A model generated the notes under the pieces. That model was given only the letters and a program-made list of their open reading frames with translations. It made no database searches and was not told the origin of the DNA. From Coniferiporia sulphurascens (Eukaryota > Basidiomycota > Agaricomycetes > Hymenochaetales > Hymenochaetaceae), in contig NBBA01000002.1 in the NCBI GenBank assembly GCA_002794785.1, forward strand, positions 124,001 to 188,000: a stretch of DNA of 64,000 nucleotides, read 5' to 3'. Shown in pieces: positions 14,712 to 27,065 of this stretch (its first letter is position 1; each line of letters opens with the position of its first letter). The position numbers and the translations under genes are program-made.

Positions 14712-17700
14712 CCGATTCTGATCACAGCAATGAAGATTAGACACTCGGACGCGACATGCGCGCAGCGTTTACTACTTACTGGTAAGCGTTGGCAGATGGT
14801 TTTTTCTTTTCTTCCAAAAAAGCCCTAGCGCTGACGGCAGCACTGCTAGCCACCCCTAGGATTCTCAAGTCAATTGCACGTCTCTTTTTGTGTCTTTATT
14901 TTCCTAACTACGAGAACTAGGCTCTATTTTACTACGTCTACGTCTATGCATATACACCTTCCATTCCGTATTCTCGACATATGAATTGCCAATTGGGAAC
15001 AGTACTTACCGGCGCTGCTGATCGGCGGAAACAGGACTAGTACTGTTGTAGTCGCTAACAAAGGTGGGAAAGTTGTTCCCGGGCGTCTTGCTGAGCTGAG
15101 CCCCCGTGAGAATTGTATACTATATTTGGTAATATTAGAAAAGGCGCCTGTAGAATCGGAAGTTGCCGTACCAACTTTTCATTTTGACCTCCGTGTTGAA
15201 TGTTGAGCTCGAACAAACCCGTCCGCTGCTTTCTGGATGCTCTTGTCCAAGCCCAAGACGCGTTTTTTTTTCGCGCCGAAGAGATATCTGACTGGGAGGG
15301 CTACAAGTTCGACTCACGCCCACATCTTGCAACGACTATAAGGCTGGACTCGGATTCAACGTCGAACCTTACTTGTAGTAGGAGCTACCAAACATACGCC
15401 ATGGGTTTTTGAAACAAAAGGTCAGAATGGAGCCTTAGGCAAGGTTTGAGGCTACAATTGTAACTAGTCTCCGTTAACGTTATTTACAGAGACCTGGGAG
15501 CTCTCCAAGCCGATATCTCTTTCCCCAAAGCTGACAGGATCGTGGACGTCTATGCCGTAGTAACCGCCAGAGGAGGAGTCCCATTGCTTAGCCAGAGTAT
15601 CCTGCTCCGTGGGCTCACAGTTGGTGGCACCACAGTAGGAGTCACCCTCAACCGGTTTATATGATCGCTGTTTGCAAACCGCCCGAAAGCACACCCGTGA
15701 GTGGGGACGTCGGGTTTGAAAGAAAGGTTGTCGTCCCACCTATGAAGCGTGTCTCTCTCCTTTGAGACGCCGCCATGTGATAGCAAACTCCCGCAACTGT
15801 GCTGTGCTGTTCCAGTGTCTCGAGAACCTCGACAGGCGTCAGGGACTTCGACTCCGGACGAATAATTAATACAGTACTGATATTTACAATCTTACATTGA
15901 TAGTCGCTCAGAGCTAAGAGGACACTGGAAATTCAGATTCTACCAACTGTGAATTACTCTACGCTCTACTCACCCTTTCAACCTCACACAATGCTAAGTG
16001 TTTAGCACTCTTGGCTCTGCACCGTCGACGGACACACATGTAAGATCGAGTCTGTCGCACTCGAGACGCATGCGGCGCCCCTATACGGCACCCTCGTCAA
16101 GAATGGACGGACGCAGCGAATTCTGATAAGCAAAATTCCTCAGGAGACGACTCCCAGTGTGCTTAAGATGAAGACAACATTCCGTACTGACCGCTGAAGG
16201 TGTGAAGGGTTGATATGATGTTCTATCGCGGGTAGTCAAGGTGCACCCTGCGTCGCCTTTGGAAAGATCGTTGGCGTATTAGAGTCACTCTCGGAAAAAA
16301 AAAATTCTGACCGGACGTCGTCTACTATTTAGAACACTAGTAGATACGATCATTTTACTGCAACCCCTTTCGTTTCCTGTTTCAGGTACAACTGGTTGGA
16401 TGAACCGTTCCTAAAAAATATTGGCAAATATAGCAGAAGCCATTATACGGAAAAGGTAAATGGCGGGCTTCTTTTCCTCATGTAAGACAGATCCTACCGT
16501 GACTTCTATAAAACTGCTCACTCCCATGCTTCAGACAGCTGCGATTATAAATGATGCCCCTGCATTTTACTTTATAGCTATTCTGGGCTTACCTTCAACC
16601 GCAATCACCGTTCGGTCAACATATTCATTATTGAGATTACACTAGCGTAAGCATTAGCATCCTTCCAGGACCATCTACAAATGCACTTTCTTTGTGGATG
16701 TACTCACTACAAATACGCATGCCAGTGCTCTCGCACGATACATAAGGTAATAAAATAAAATAAAAACACTCGAAGTCCTCGCCGGTGGATGCGGAGTATG
16801 AAAACGTTATGATGCATCACAGAAAAATATTGGAAGCAGCGGATCGGAAGGAATGGTAGATAATATACCCAGGAAACTCAGGGGGTTTAACTCACAGTCT
16901 GACCAAACATATCTCGCACTGCAGCGTACCTTCCAATGGTCCTCGTTGGCGACTCCGAGGGTCATACAGTAGAAGCCAAACCTGGTCATGTGGATTAATT
17001 ACCACCATCCTAAAACAGTGCCATATTGGCTTCTGTGAGTGAACAAAGTGTTCGCTTTTAGTCCTTCCATCGTGAGATTAAGAAGGTTGTCTATACCAAC
17101 GGAGCCCCGAACGTCCTCGGCTCCGTTCGATCCTAGGGATAATAATATATCGCGCTTTCACATAGAGGAATCGGTGGGAGAAGAACGGGATCAATGAATT
17201 AGTACGAAAACTTCCTATAAAGGATTCCTGGGAATGCACTAGGGGCTCGAGAAGCCGGTTTGGAAGGAGTTGCATACATATTTAGCTGCTCTTTCACATA
17301 CCTGTCACATAAGCAACACAGCGGGGTGCGGTTGACTACGCAGTACTGGATCCGAGGATCTTCAGGTCCCCTGTCTCATATGCACGCGTACAATTTATAC
17401 GTTGATCATCACTCTGGTCCAAACACTGATCGTATCTGCGGAAATCGGCCACAAACGGTGACTGTTCGATGATCACGCGATGTTGCACGTCCTTGGAATT
17501 TGGTTCTTCTCTCCCGCCGTGTCTCACTGGGACGACGGCTTCTAATGAGCTCCACAAATTGATACATCCCGTTCGCATGTAGGAGTTAGGGAAGGCTTAT
17601 TCGCGCATGCAAATTAACGAGTTAGTTCTACTTGTCTTGATAGCCCCGGCGAAGGATTCTCAAAGAATAAGTTGCGGCAATCCGGAGTTTATTATTGGAC

Positions 17701-17742
17701 TATATAAGCCGCGGAGATTGCAAGTTATAATTAGACCATGGC
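14712..17742. other. Intergenic, no convincing gene
   Basis: About 3 kb without a recognisable gene. An ORF at 15464-15739 (minus) and overlapping frames around 15130-15800 were examined. They show no domain, no consistent splicing and no paralogue in the window. A decayed gene is possible. Confidence 0.4.
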
Positions 17743-19143
17743 CTAAGCCGTAACACGAGTATAATCGGCCATGATTCCAGTGAATATTAGCGGCCCTAGG
17801 TAGAACGCGTTGTTCTTGAAGTTCCCTGTCGTAGTCAATAGTCAGGAATAGAATGATAGACACAGTGTGGAGCGCACTCACCCCAACAGCTACTAGTAGA
17901 ATTGACGTCGAGAATGGATAGCTGGTAAATGAGCTGTATAGTCGTGCCGAGTACGGAAATGACGAAATACGGCGCGCCGTGACTGTTTGCGACACCGGCG
18001 TAGTACAGAAACGGGACAAACCCAATATCAAAGAAGGCCGCAGCTTCCCAGACGTGGCCGCCGAAGAACAAGGAGGTCGACCAGATACCAACCTTGATGT
18101 CGTCCTTCCTATCCTGGCAGCCATATACGGTATCTGTGCGTGAGATCAGCTTCTGGAATCGGCTTGGGTGGCGGACGGAAGGGCCCTCTGACCATACATC
18201 ATCGTCCAGCTACGGATAGACGTAATTAGAGCCGAGGAAAGGGCACGTGAGCAAGCAGGGGAATAGACTTACCACCACATCCCGGCGGTCATAAGCCCAA
18301 TTGCATTGGGCATATTGGGGAAGGCAGGGTCGATCTGAAACCAGGACAACGCAAATCCGACATTTACAGAGATACCCAGCCATGCCTGGGGCCAATACGA
18401 GAACCTCTTGATGAGGGGATAAATACTTAACCTGAGGGACGGTCACAGTCGGTTTCGTATTCGCAAAAAAGAAAGGTACGAACAATGGGATCATCTCAAG
18501 CATGGACGTCCAGAAACTATATATCGTTACTGTGTCAGCATAGGGAACGTTAAATGAGATATGTACGCACACGAGACTGTTGTAAGTTGCAAAGAATCCA
18601 GCGCCGAGAAGGAATTGGAACATGAGGAACACCGTAGCAGAGAGGACAGATACCCTCCCGCATGCTACGGGCCTATTCTTCGTACGTTCTAGCGACTTTT
18701 CAGTCGAGCTCGCGAAAACAGAATTTACAAAGGGTTCACCGACTGCCGCGTCGAACTTCCGGTCAAAAATATCATTAACGGTACAGGCCGAACTTCTGAG
18801 GATGAACGCCCCGAACACAGTCTTGAGAAGCAAGGTCGAGAGCTCATCGAAGGGAGTCCTCTTTGCATACGCCGCCATGGCCAGACCCCAAACTAACCAT
18901 CGTTGAAAAAAAGAAACAGGTAAGATTCAAAGATACGTACCCATGGGCCAGAAGAAAAGCAAGCCGCCCGCGGGCTGCAACGAAAGAGCGTGCAATCACG
19001 TTTATTGTCAGTTCCGTATTTCACCCGAAAACAAAACAGAGTGACTAAGTGCGTACCTTGTGGATACGTGTCAGCTCAGCGTAAGGACGAATCATCTCCG
19101 AGAGTGACGCAGTGAGGATTGCACAATTGCTCTTGAGCGACAT
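17743..19143 (-). CDS. UbiA-family aromatic prenyltransferase (COQ2-like)
   Basis: Multi-pass membrane enzyme that transfers a prenyl group from a prenyl diphosphate to an aromatic acceptor. The first exon starts MSLKSNC at 19143 and includes YAELTRIHK, spliced to PAGGLLFFWPM, as in COQ2-type proteins. The first Asp-rich motif fits NDxxDxxxD as NDIFDRKFD (about 18755-18785) and is followed by ERTKNRPVACGRVS. The second Asp-rich motif is CQDRKDDIKVG, reconstructed across an intron near 18080-18120. The tail is YLGPLIFTGIMADYTRV with its stop at 17743. It could be mitochondrial COQ2 for ubiquinone, or a specialised paralogue for meroterpenoid synthesis. No mitochondrial presequence is evident and halogenase/OMT genes lie nearby, so I lean to specialised metabolism without being certain. 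Confidence 0.85.
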
Positions 19144-20045
19144 CGGAAATGGAAGAAGTACTTAGTGGAGTCTGGGTGGGAGTTTTATGAGCGCGTTATC
19201 AGACATAAAAGCAGTTCATGCGAGGGCCGTGAAAGTAAACAAGAAAAGAAAAGTACATATAAGAATAAGCCGTCGATTGGCACCGAACATCACGCCGTTC
19301 GTGCTTAGAAGGTGTTACTATTGGCCGAAGCGGTAAGTACTGTCCATATCTCTCTGATCGAGAAATCCGATGGGGTGGAGACGGTTGTACTTGTCATCAC
19401 TGCATGTTACGCGGACCAGATAAGAAGGAATGTAGAAGAAAGTAAGGACGCCCCATCTCGGCGCCTGGACATGCAGCACATGCTAATAGAACCATGAAAA
19501 ACTCTGCTTGGAGCGTGAGGGCCTCGGTACTAGTGGCCCGCGGTGGTCCGAGTTGGTTCTCAGGAGCTGACAGAAAGGCCACCCTTGAAAATTTAAAAAA
19601 AAACTTGCTACGCTTGACTCCGAGTCGAGGTATGTTTAACACAAGTAACGTGGGAGTCGGTCCTGACTCGGATATATCTGGCTCCATATGGGAAGCTGAC
19701 TAAGAGAATTTGTGAAACTGAAATAGCCACAAAACCCGAAATTAAAGCCATATGTAGCCTTATGGCTACCACTCTACACATAAAACCACTACTGTAATAC
19801 TAACAATCATCTTAAACTTACAACTGTATATTATAATATTGAGCAGTGAAAATACCAGGACGCTACCCACTTACGTATCCCTCGTCCAGTGGCAATGCAC
19901 GAAGGAAAAAACATTCAAAGATAAACAAGTGGACTCGAAGTGGGCCGGGCTAGAGCGATACAAGACGAAACCGGAGTAACGCCGTGAAAAAGACCGGAGC
20001 GAATAAATAAAATAAAACAAAAAACCCCACACCAAATAGCGGAGT
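19144..20045. other. Intergenic, no gene seen
   Basis: About 0.9 kb between the UbiA start and the stop of DUF6533 copy B. Contains A/T-rich tracts. Short ORFs only, with none recognisable. Confidence 0.5.
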
Positions 20046-22009
20046 TTACCGTGCAGCCACTCCCGGGCGGCGGATGGGCAGCTCGTACTCGTCGGTGTAT
20101 TCAAGTGTCGCGCGGCTCTTGTACCCGGCGACGGAGTTTACCGAGCCGTCACTGCTGTTGCCCTCAAACTCATTACCGATATTTCCGAGTAGGTTAGCTT
20201 CCCAGCTCGTCTGTGCGCCTTCGAAGCCTGTATAGTTCGTCTTCGACTCCCCTGTGCTTGTGGTTGCAGCCGCCTTGAGATTTAAGATGAGCCGCGCGGT
20301 CATCAGGCTATTGATCCTGGGAGCGGACAGTCAAGTGTCAGCGAGGCGAGTGAGCATTTGTTTAGCAAAGTGCTTACATAACGCCGAAGTCTGCATTTGC
20401 TGCCTTCAGGTCTTGCTGTTGGAGAATATGTCAGTTCTTTGGGGGAGCTGAGTTGGGTGGATGCGGGAATGCTCACAGCTGCTATCTGCGAGAAAAGATG
20501 AATCAATAAAAAACGCATTCCATGACAGAACCGGCGGACGCGACGCACCAAGTACATAAGCACCGTGGTGAGATTAGCCCCAAACATAACAAGGAAATAC
20601 ATTATCCCTAGACAAAACCGCAGAGTTTCGATTTCAGCCACAACTTCCGCGACAAAACGGACACGGCCTTGTGCTGGAGAGGAGCTCACCGTCCTTGATA
20701 ATCACTCTCCAGATGTGCGTATGCGAAAATCCGCCTGAGGTCCGAAATGCTTTGTATGACCGATAGGCCGTCAGCCCAAGGACGACCGCATCTGCTCGAG
20801 GGGAAAAGTAAGAAAGGGGAATGAGCGATTTATTGTATCCTGGGTACGCTCCGGGGATCACCCACCCGTGCACAGCTCAGTGACCCAGTAGATAATGAAC
20901 TTCCCCGCGCTGAAGCAAGGCCGAGTTAGCATAGGGTGGAAAGGGGAAAAGGGGATGATAGCATTATGCGCCACCTACTTCGCCGGGGAGACGGACAAAA
21001 CGCACGCCACAAATCCAGGCGGTAGAATAACCGCTTCTCCCCATACGATAGTGGTATACTGGACAATGGGGAAAAGATAGATACAGTTCAGTCCCCACAT
21101 CAAACGCATGAGGGCACGCGGGAGAGTGAAACGCACCAATTTTACAATGACCTCTACGGTCAGGAAGAGTGCGATCACGCCGGCAACCTTGGGGTTACGA
21201 TTATAGATGCAATATGTCCGAAGGATGAAGATTGCTGGGAAAAAGAAGCTAAGTGTGAGTTCTCTACGAGAAGACTGAGGGTAGAGGCCCCGCTTCTTTC
21301 AATAAATATGGGGATTGACGTACATCCGATCACAATACGCTGGAAAGTGGCAATATAACCGGGATATCTGAAATACCTTTCGCAGCTGTATAGAAGAAGC
21401 TCAGTAAGGGATTCTAAAGGGGTGTGAGTCGGATCCGAACGTACACCTAGAGATGGGATGAGGAGTTAGTTTGATTTTTGAACTCTTTCACTCAAAAGGG
21501 GGAGTAAGCTTACAGCCCCCACAAATGCCGGATCCTGAAAGCCTGTCCGTGAAGACTGTATGAGCGCGTGGCCTATGTTGTGGCCGCAGTTCAGAACGCA
21601 CTGGCTATAGTTGGTATTACGGCGAAGAAGAACACCCAGCGGTTCTGAGAGAGGGTAGACCACGGCTTATCAGTCATGATCCGCTGATGGTGTGGGGGTG
21701 GCGTACACAAAACCACAGGACTGAAAGTCCAGAGAATTTCTTCTTCCAAATTTTCTCAACCTCGCGGTTGAGTGTGAGGAGAATGTCGTATGTTAACATG
21801 ACTATAGAGAAGGCGATGAGCACGAGAAGACGGTGCGCGGGATCGGAGGAGGATAAGCGTACCGAACGCTGCCAGAGCATAATATTTGGCGCCTTGGCTG
21901 GGGTGGATTGGGCAGTCAAAAGCCCGACGCACAATGTAGAAAGGTCAGCGCAGACGTACAGATGTTCGGCGGCGGTAATGAGTGCCGGAGTGACTACAGG
22001 TGAAGACAT
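20046..22009 (-). CDS. DUF6533-domain multi-pass membrane protein, copy B
   Basis: Paralogue of the gene at 3239-5018 in the opposite orientation. It starts MSSPVVTPALITAAEHL at 22009. The DUF6533 signature exon reads TYDILLTLNREVEKIWKKKF (near 21745-21800). Shared segments follow: NRWVFFFAVIP near 21610-21645, ILRTYCIYNRNPKVAGVIAL near 21155-21215 and FMYFLVMFGANLTTVLMYL near 20550-20605. The tail WEANLLGNIGNEFEG matches copy A, and the gene ends at 20046. The order of exons agrees with copy A, and I saw no definite lesion. It is divergent from OMT copy 2. Function unknown. Confidence 0.75.
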
Positions 22010-24008
22010 GGCGGATGAGCCTCGCAGAGATGCCGGCGTGTATTCGGCGTACGAAGGAGTTTATAACGGAGCGTTACGGGAGTAGCGCAAGAGGATTTTG
22101 ATGAGAACGATCAATTAGACTATCACTGGAGGCATCAAGTGCGAGCCGCACTGCACATTTCTCAGGTCACGCCTTGACATGTTATCCACGTGCCCTGAGA
22201 GTAGATGATATGGCAGCCCTACAGTGAAGTGAGGGATGAATATGCCGCTGCTCGGGCCGGCTGTGCAAAGGCTTGGTCTTTGCCCAATATCCTGATCCCT
22301 TTCGTAGTATGACGTCCTGGTCAGGTGGACAAGCTCCCCGAAGTGTTGGAGTTGACTCTCGAACGGCCAGAAAACTTTGTGCAAGCCGGTGGCGATGGGA
22401 TATCCTAAAACAAATATATCCCTGTTCTTTCCGAGGTCCAATAGAGTCCGTACGCGTATGTGAATCTAGATTCTAGAGCGCCGCAAATGGCCGAAGGTTT
22501 GACAGTTGAGTAGATATCCATCTCGCCTCATTCAGATTATCGGAGAGCCTGAGGCTAACCGTCCGCGTAATGAGGCACACCTTGGCGTCCTGAGCTTATC
22601 ACTTCCTTTTCTCTCAGCCGCGCGACGACTTCTGACTGTAGGCATTATCCGTCCAGGTCCCGCTCACAAATCACCTCCCGCAGATCCGGAGACGACGGAC
22701 TCTCACGACGACTCAACTCATTACTTTTGTGGAGCTCCTTGACGATTCCCGTAAAGTTTGTCTGCGCCATGTATCTGTCCGTCGCAAGTAAAGTAGCAGG
22801 TGACAGTCTTCTGAGTGATGTGAAATTTTTGGCGGTGCTGTATTATTGAGCCGCTGGATGCGAACACACGGCAAGGACGAGCCTATATATACCTGTAACT
22901 CTGCAATGAGCGCGCGAAGGGCGCGAAATGGCCGTATGATGCAAAAAAGGTAGGTGTGTGCGCTTCAAGTTGGAACTTGTGACGGACAAAATCCTTCGAG
23001 ATATGTATAACGGGTGTAGAGGGGGAAAGGAGGGGAGACGGGTGGCCCCTTGAGTATGACACAGTTGAGATCGAGGTCTGTGATTTAAGATGGTGTGGAA
23101 CTTCGAGTGTGTACATGCAGGATTTGAGATTATTGGAGCGAGGGTGAATTGCAGTAAGGGTAAAATGCTGGAAGTTCGCGACAGGTCACACAATAGTAAG
23201 GCTTGTTACAAATAAGGCAAGTATGTGATGTACTGTGACAGAATGTGACTTTCGCGACACTGTTTCAAGTTGAACATCCCTATTCCGAGTCTGTGTGTTC
23301 TTTCCATGCGAAAGAATGAGTCGTTCATCAAGCTCTGGTCCTCCAAGACTTATCGGTACTCATAAACCAACTTTATCGGGATCATGTCCATGCGGGTATA
23401 CATTAATGTGTTGCCACACCGTTATGACTTTCAAAACGTTATGCATCTCTTGAATCTTGATGGCAATCTGCATCATGGGTTTCAACATGTGCGTTTGTAC
23501 GTTTCCCCTCGTTAAATCACATCTTTTTTGTCCGAAATGGAGCGGCGGCGCTTTTTGCTTAAATATAGCTACTAACCCACCGGTGAGTCAATATTGGATG
23601 AATTGAATGAAGGGCGACGTGAGGGCGACTGATGCGTTTTACTGTACGGTAATAGGAAAGAGTTCAAGTCGAGTTGACGGAGATGGGCGGATCCCAATTG
23701 TATAAAATAAAAGCAACTCCCACGGAGTCCGGCCCTCGCGAAAGCTACGAGGTATCACTTCTCGGCGCCTACTATTCTCCACTGTTGGGCACACACCTTC
23801 TAGACGTCCTGATGTCTAGTTCTGCTTGTATCCATATCCATCGAACGTCTTTTCTTGTTTAATCCCGAGTCCCACAGCGCCTGCTACCGCTTTGGAATAT
23901 CTATCAGATGCAAGAGCACTCCATGCTATCTAGCAAACTTATAAATGTTAGCACTAGTCGTGACTTCTGCCTCAACCCATCTGTTGTTATCATCGTCTTT
24001 ATCACGCC
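22010..24008. promoter_or_regulatory. Shared divergent intergenic region (DUF6533 copy B / OMT copy 2)
   Basis: About 2 kb between two divergent start codons, the counterpart of 1969-3238. The ORFs (for example 22115-22441 minus, 22843-23193 minus) have no recognisable features. The promoters of both genes must lie here by position. Confidence 0.45.
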
Positions 24009-26051
24009 ATGACCAGCGACTTGAAAGCCCTGCGCGACATCATATCGTCCTCCGTCGACAAGATCGTCGATGTCTGCGCATCCACCAAGAAAGACTTCCC
24101 CTCTCTCGACCAACCCATCCAGTTCTCCGAGTTCACCCCGGATGGCATCCGTAACCACCCCGAAGTCGCAGACAACATTGGTCTCATCGTCGCCGCCGCA
24201 TTCCAGCTCATCGCAACCGTCCAGCCACCTGCTAGCACGCTCACGACGTCGGCGTTCAGGGTGAGCTCAGTTTAATCGCCCACCCCTCTCCATGATGACT
24301 AACGTTGATTTTACTATGTCAGTTCTCGCTGCCGGTCGCTCTCGGCATCGCTGAAGCGACGAATGTCGCGGAAATCATTAGACCTGCAGGGTCGAAGGTC
24401 GGTCTGGCGGGCTGATCCTTCCCCAAGTCCCGTCTCGCTTGACCCTCATGTTCTTCCAGGGAATGCACGTCAAAGACATCGCATCGAAGAGCGGTGTCGA
24501 CCCGAAGAAACTCGGTGAGTTGATAGCTTCTCGTCTGGCAAACCAGACAAGGATGGGGAACTAAACACGCGTTTGATGCTCCAGCTCGCGTACTGCGTTT
24601 CCTCGCTACGAATCACTGGTTCCGCGAGGTTTCCCCCGATGTGTTCGCAACCAATTTGCTTTCGTCCCTCCTCGACACTGGAAAGGAAGTGACAGCGGAC
24701 TTGTATGTTTACCCCGTATCATATTTGTGAAACGACGTTCCTTTTCACACTGTGTGGACAGCGCCGTAACTAAACACAAGGACTCCCCGGGACTCGCCGC
24801 CATCGCTGGATATGCGTACGTACCTTCTACACGCATACATCCGTCCCTTGACCCATTCGCATATTCTGAACGAATTTTACCCCTGTAGAGCGGATGAATG
24901 CATGAAGGCTGCCGTGTGCTTGCAGGAGGTCATGCTGGACCCTGCGACTGCGTTCAGCGAGGAGGTCAACGAAACCGGTTTCCAGAAGGCCGTGGGCACA
25001 ACGAAGTCGCAGTGGGATTACTACGACTCGCCGGAAGGCGCCAAGCGCCGCGAACGTTTCGGCGTGGCAATGTCCGGCGCGAGTAAGCTGCACCCGCCGC
25101 AAGCCGTTCTTTTGGGTCTGTGCTTCTATTTCACTGTGTCGGCCGGCTGGTGCTGATTCTGATCTTCAATTTCTGTTTGCTGATACTTCTGGAATAGGCT
25201 TCGACTGGTCGAGCGTGCCCAAGAACGGTCTCGTCGTTGATGTCGGTAGCAGCACTGGCCATGTCAGCTTGGAAATCGCAAAGGCGTTCCCCGCACTTAA
25301 CATTGTTGTTGAGGACCGTCCGAAGGTCGTCGAAGAGGCGAAGGACGTGAGTATCCACCCATTTAGTTTCAAAGCCTTCACGTTCACATTCTTTCCCAGT
25401 ACTGGCAAGCGAACCTCCCAGCCCACGTTACAACAGGCAAAGTACACTTCATCGGTCCGTGTCCACCTGTACCTTTTTATCAAACCAAATTCACTGATAA
25501 ACCCTTTCTTTCAACAGGCTTAGACTTCTTTGAGGCCCAGCCAAAGCTACCCGCGACCCCCGACGTATTCCTAATGCGCACAGTCCTGCACGATTGGTCA
25601 GACAAATACTCCATTAAGATCTTGCGCAACTTGCGCGCGGCGGCCGGTGCGCAGACGCGCCTCGTGCTTGTGGACAGTATCATCGATTACGCGTGCGCCG
25701 CGCCGAACCAGGTGGCGATCATTGGAGCAACCCCTGCCCCTGCCCCGCCTGCGCCGCTCCTTCCGAATATGGGCGGTGCGAACTTGCTGTCATACGAGGT
25801 TGACCTAGTGGTACGTCTATCTTCCCTTTTTTCCTGACCTTCGTCTTCGCTGCTTAGTTGGCCGGGCACTAATTTGCCTTTTTTTGCTATTGGTAATGAT
25901 GATGTAGATGCTGAGCAGCTTGAACTCCGCGGAGCGCACGATCGATGGGTATATCAGTATCATTGAGGCGGGCGGCTGGAAGCTCCTTGAAGTGCGCAAG
26001 AACCCAGGCAGCAAGATCTGGTGGCCCAGCCTTGTCTGCGTCCCGGCATAG
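24009..26051 (+). CDS. SAM-dependent O-methyltransferase, copy 2 (COMT-like)
   Basis: Second O-methyltransferase, mirror-oriented to copy 1. Exon 1 (24009-24260) starts MTSDLKALRD and exon 2 resumes at 24323 with FSLPVALGIAEATN. The SAM-binding motif I is LVVDVGSSTGHVSLEIAKAF at about 25229-25290. The exon with YWQANLPAHVTTGKVHFIG follows, then DFFEAQP. LHDWSDKYSIKILRNL (about 25588-25640) contains the expected catalytic His. The last exon ends KIWWPSLVCVPA with its stop at 26049-26051. The frame appears open after splicing, at about 450 residues. It differs from copy 1 by a short Ala/Pro-rich insertion near 25710-25765. The gene is convergent with the GMC oxidoreductase at 27066. Its substrate is unknown; a phenol is expected from the family. 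Confidence 0.87.
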
Positions 26052-27065
26052 CAATCGGAAACGCAAACGCGAATGTCGAGCGTATACGCGCGCATATCGT
26101 GAGCTAAGCGCAAGACTGTGGCGCGTCGACTGATTAACGGCTGGTCTTCCAAGCAAGAGGAGAGACTCTGCTAGTCTCTTTCCTTGTTCTTTTTCCGTCT
26201 ATATGCGCTTTTTTGTGCAAAATAACTGTATAAAATATTTCTTGAATGTGTAGGCGAATGCAGTTTAGGTGATACGTTTGTAGGTACGCTTGGAACAAAA
26301 TACATAAACAATTTTTGGTGCATGTTACGTGTGTTTGTGTTCGGGAGCATACAGCAAAGTTTGCTGTCAATGACGATAGATCTGATCATATTTGGGATAA
26401 TAGATTGTTAAGTAGATATACCTGTAGTAGTCGCTGTTGCGATGCAGATCCATAATCCAAAAATATTAGTGCGGCCTGAGTGGAGTAGTTCAAACGTTAG
26501 TGCCGCGAAAAAAATGAATATTAAACGAAAGGATCGGTTTCTACGGCCTCGTGCTTACACCGCCACCTTGCTGTGTAGATGGATTGGTTCTTCGAACGTT
26601 AACGTCCGAGACCAAGAGGGAGAGAGGGAGAGAAGAAGAATACTCCGGTATTGACCTTGATCCTGTGGCTGAAATGATTACAGTGCCGGACTGCGTACAT
26701 GAATACATTCTTGTGCGTATTAATGTTTCAGTGTTCCTGCAACCAACAGATTGACATTCGTGTAGGCGTCTATGGCTCCTCTCGTTCGCTTCGGTGACAT
26801 CCTCGGACACTCCCGGGGAATCCGACATACCTCCTCGCCCGCCTACTTTCGACCTAACATCCATATTACACACGCGCGATATTACTCTCGCGTGACCCCC
26901 TCACAAACATATCCTTACATCATGAAGTATACATACCGAGATTCAGAGTACAACTTCGGACGGCCTCGCTTCTGCACGTGTATCATACAAATGGCAAAAT
27001 GCCAACCACAGTTATGAAATCGCAATATCAGTGTGCATGTTAATCATCCTCGCCAGGAAATTCAA
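26052..27065. other. Intergenic, convergent 3' ends
   Basis: About 1 kb between the stops of OMT copy 2 and GMC oxidoreductase 1. Only short, unrecognisable ORFs. A purine-rich tract (GAGAGAGGGAGAGAAGAAGAA) lies near 26620-26640. Confidence 0.45.

Noticed and set aside
15464..15786. Overlapping minus-strand ORFs with Cys residues
   Set aside because: Composition and frame changes do not fit a spliced gene I recognise, and there is no paralogue in the window.
26610..26645. Purine-rich GA tract as a possible regulatory element
   Set aside because: It lies between two convergent 3' ends and is short. A simple low-complexity run is sufficient explanation.
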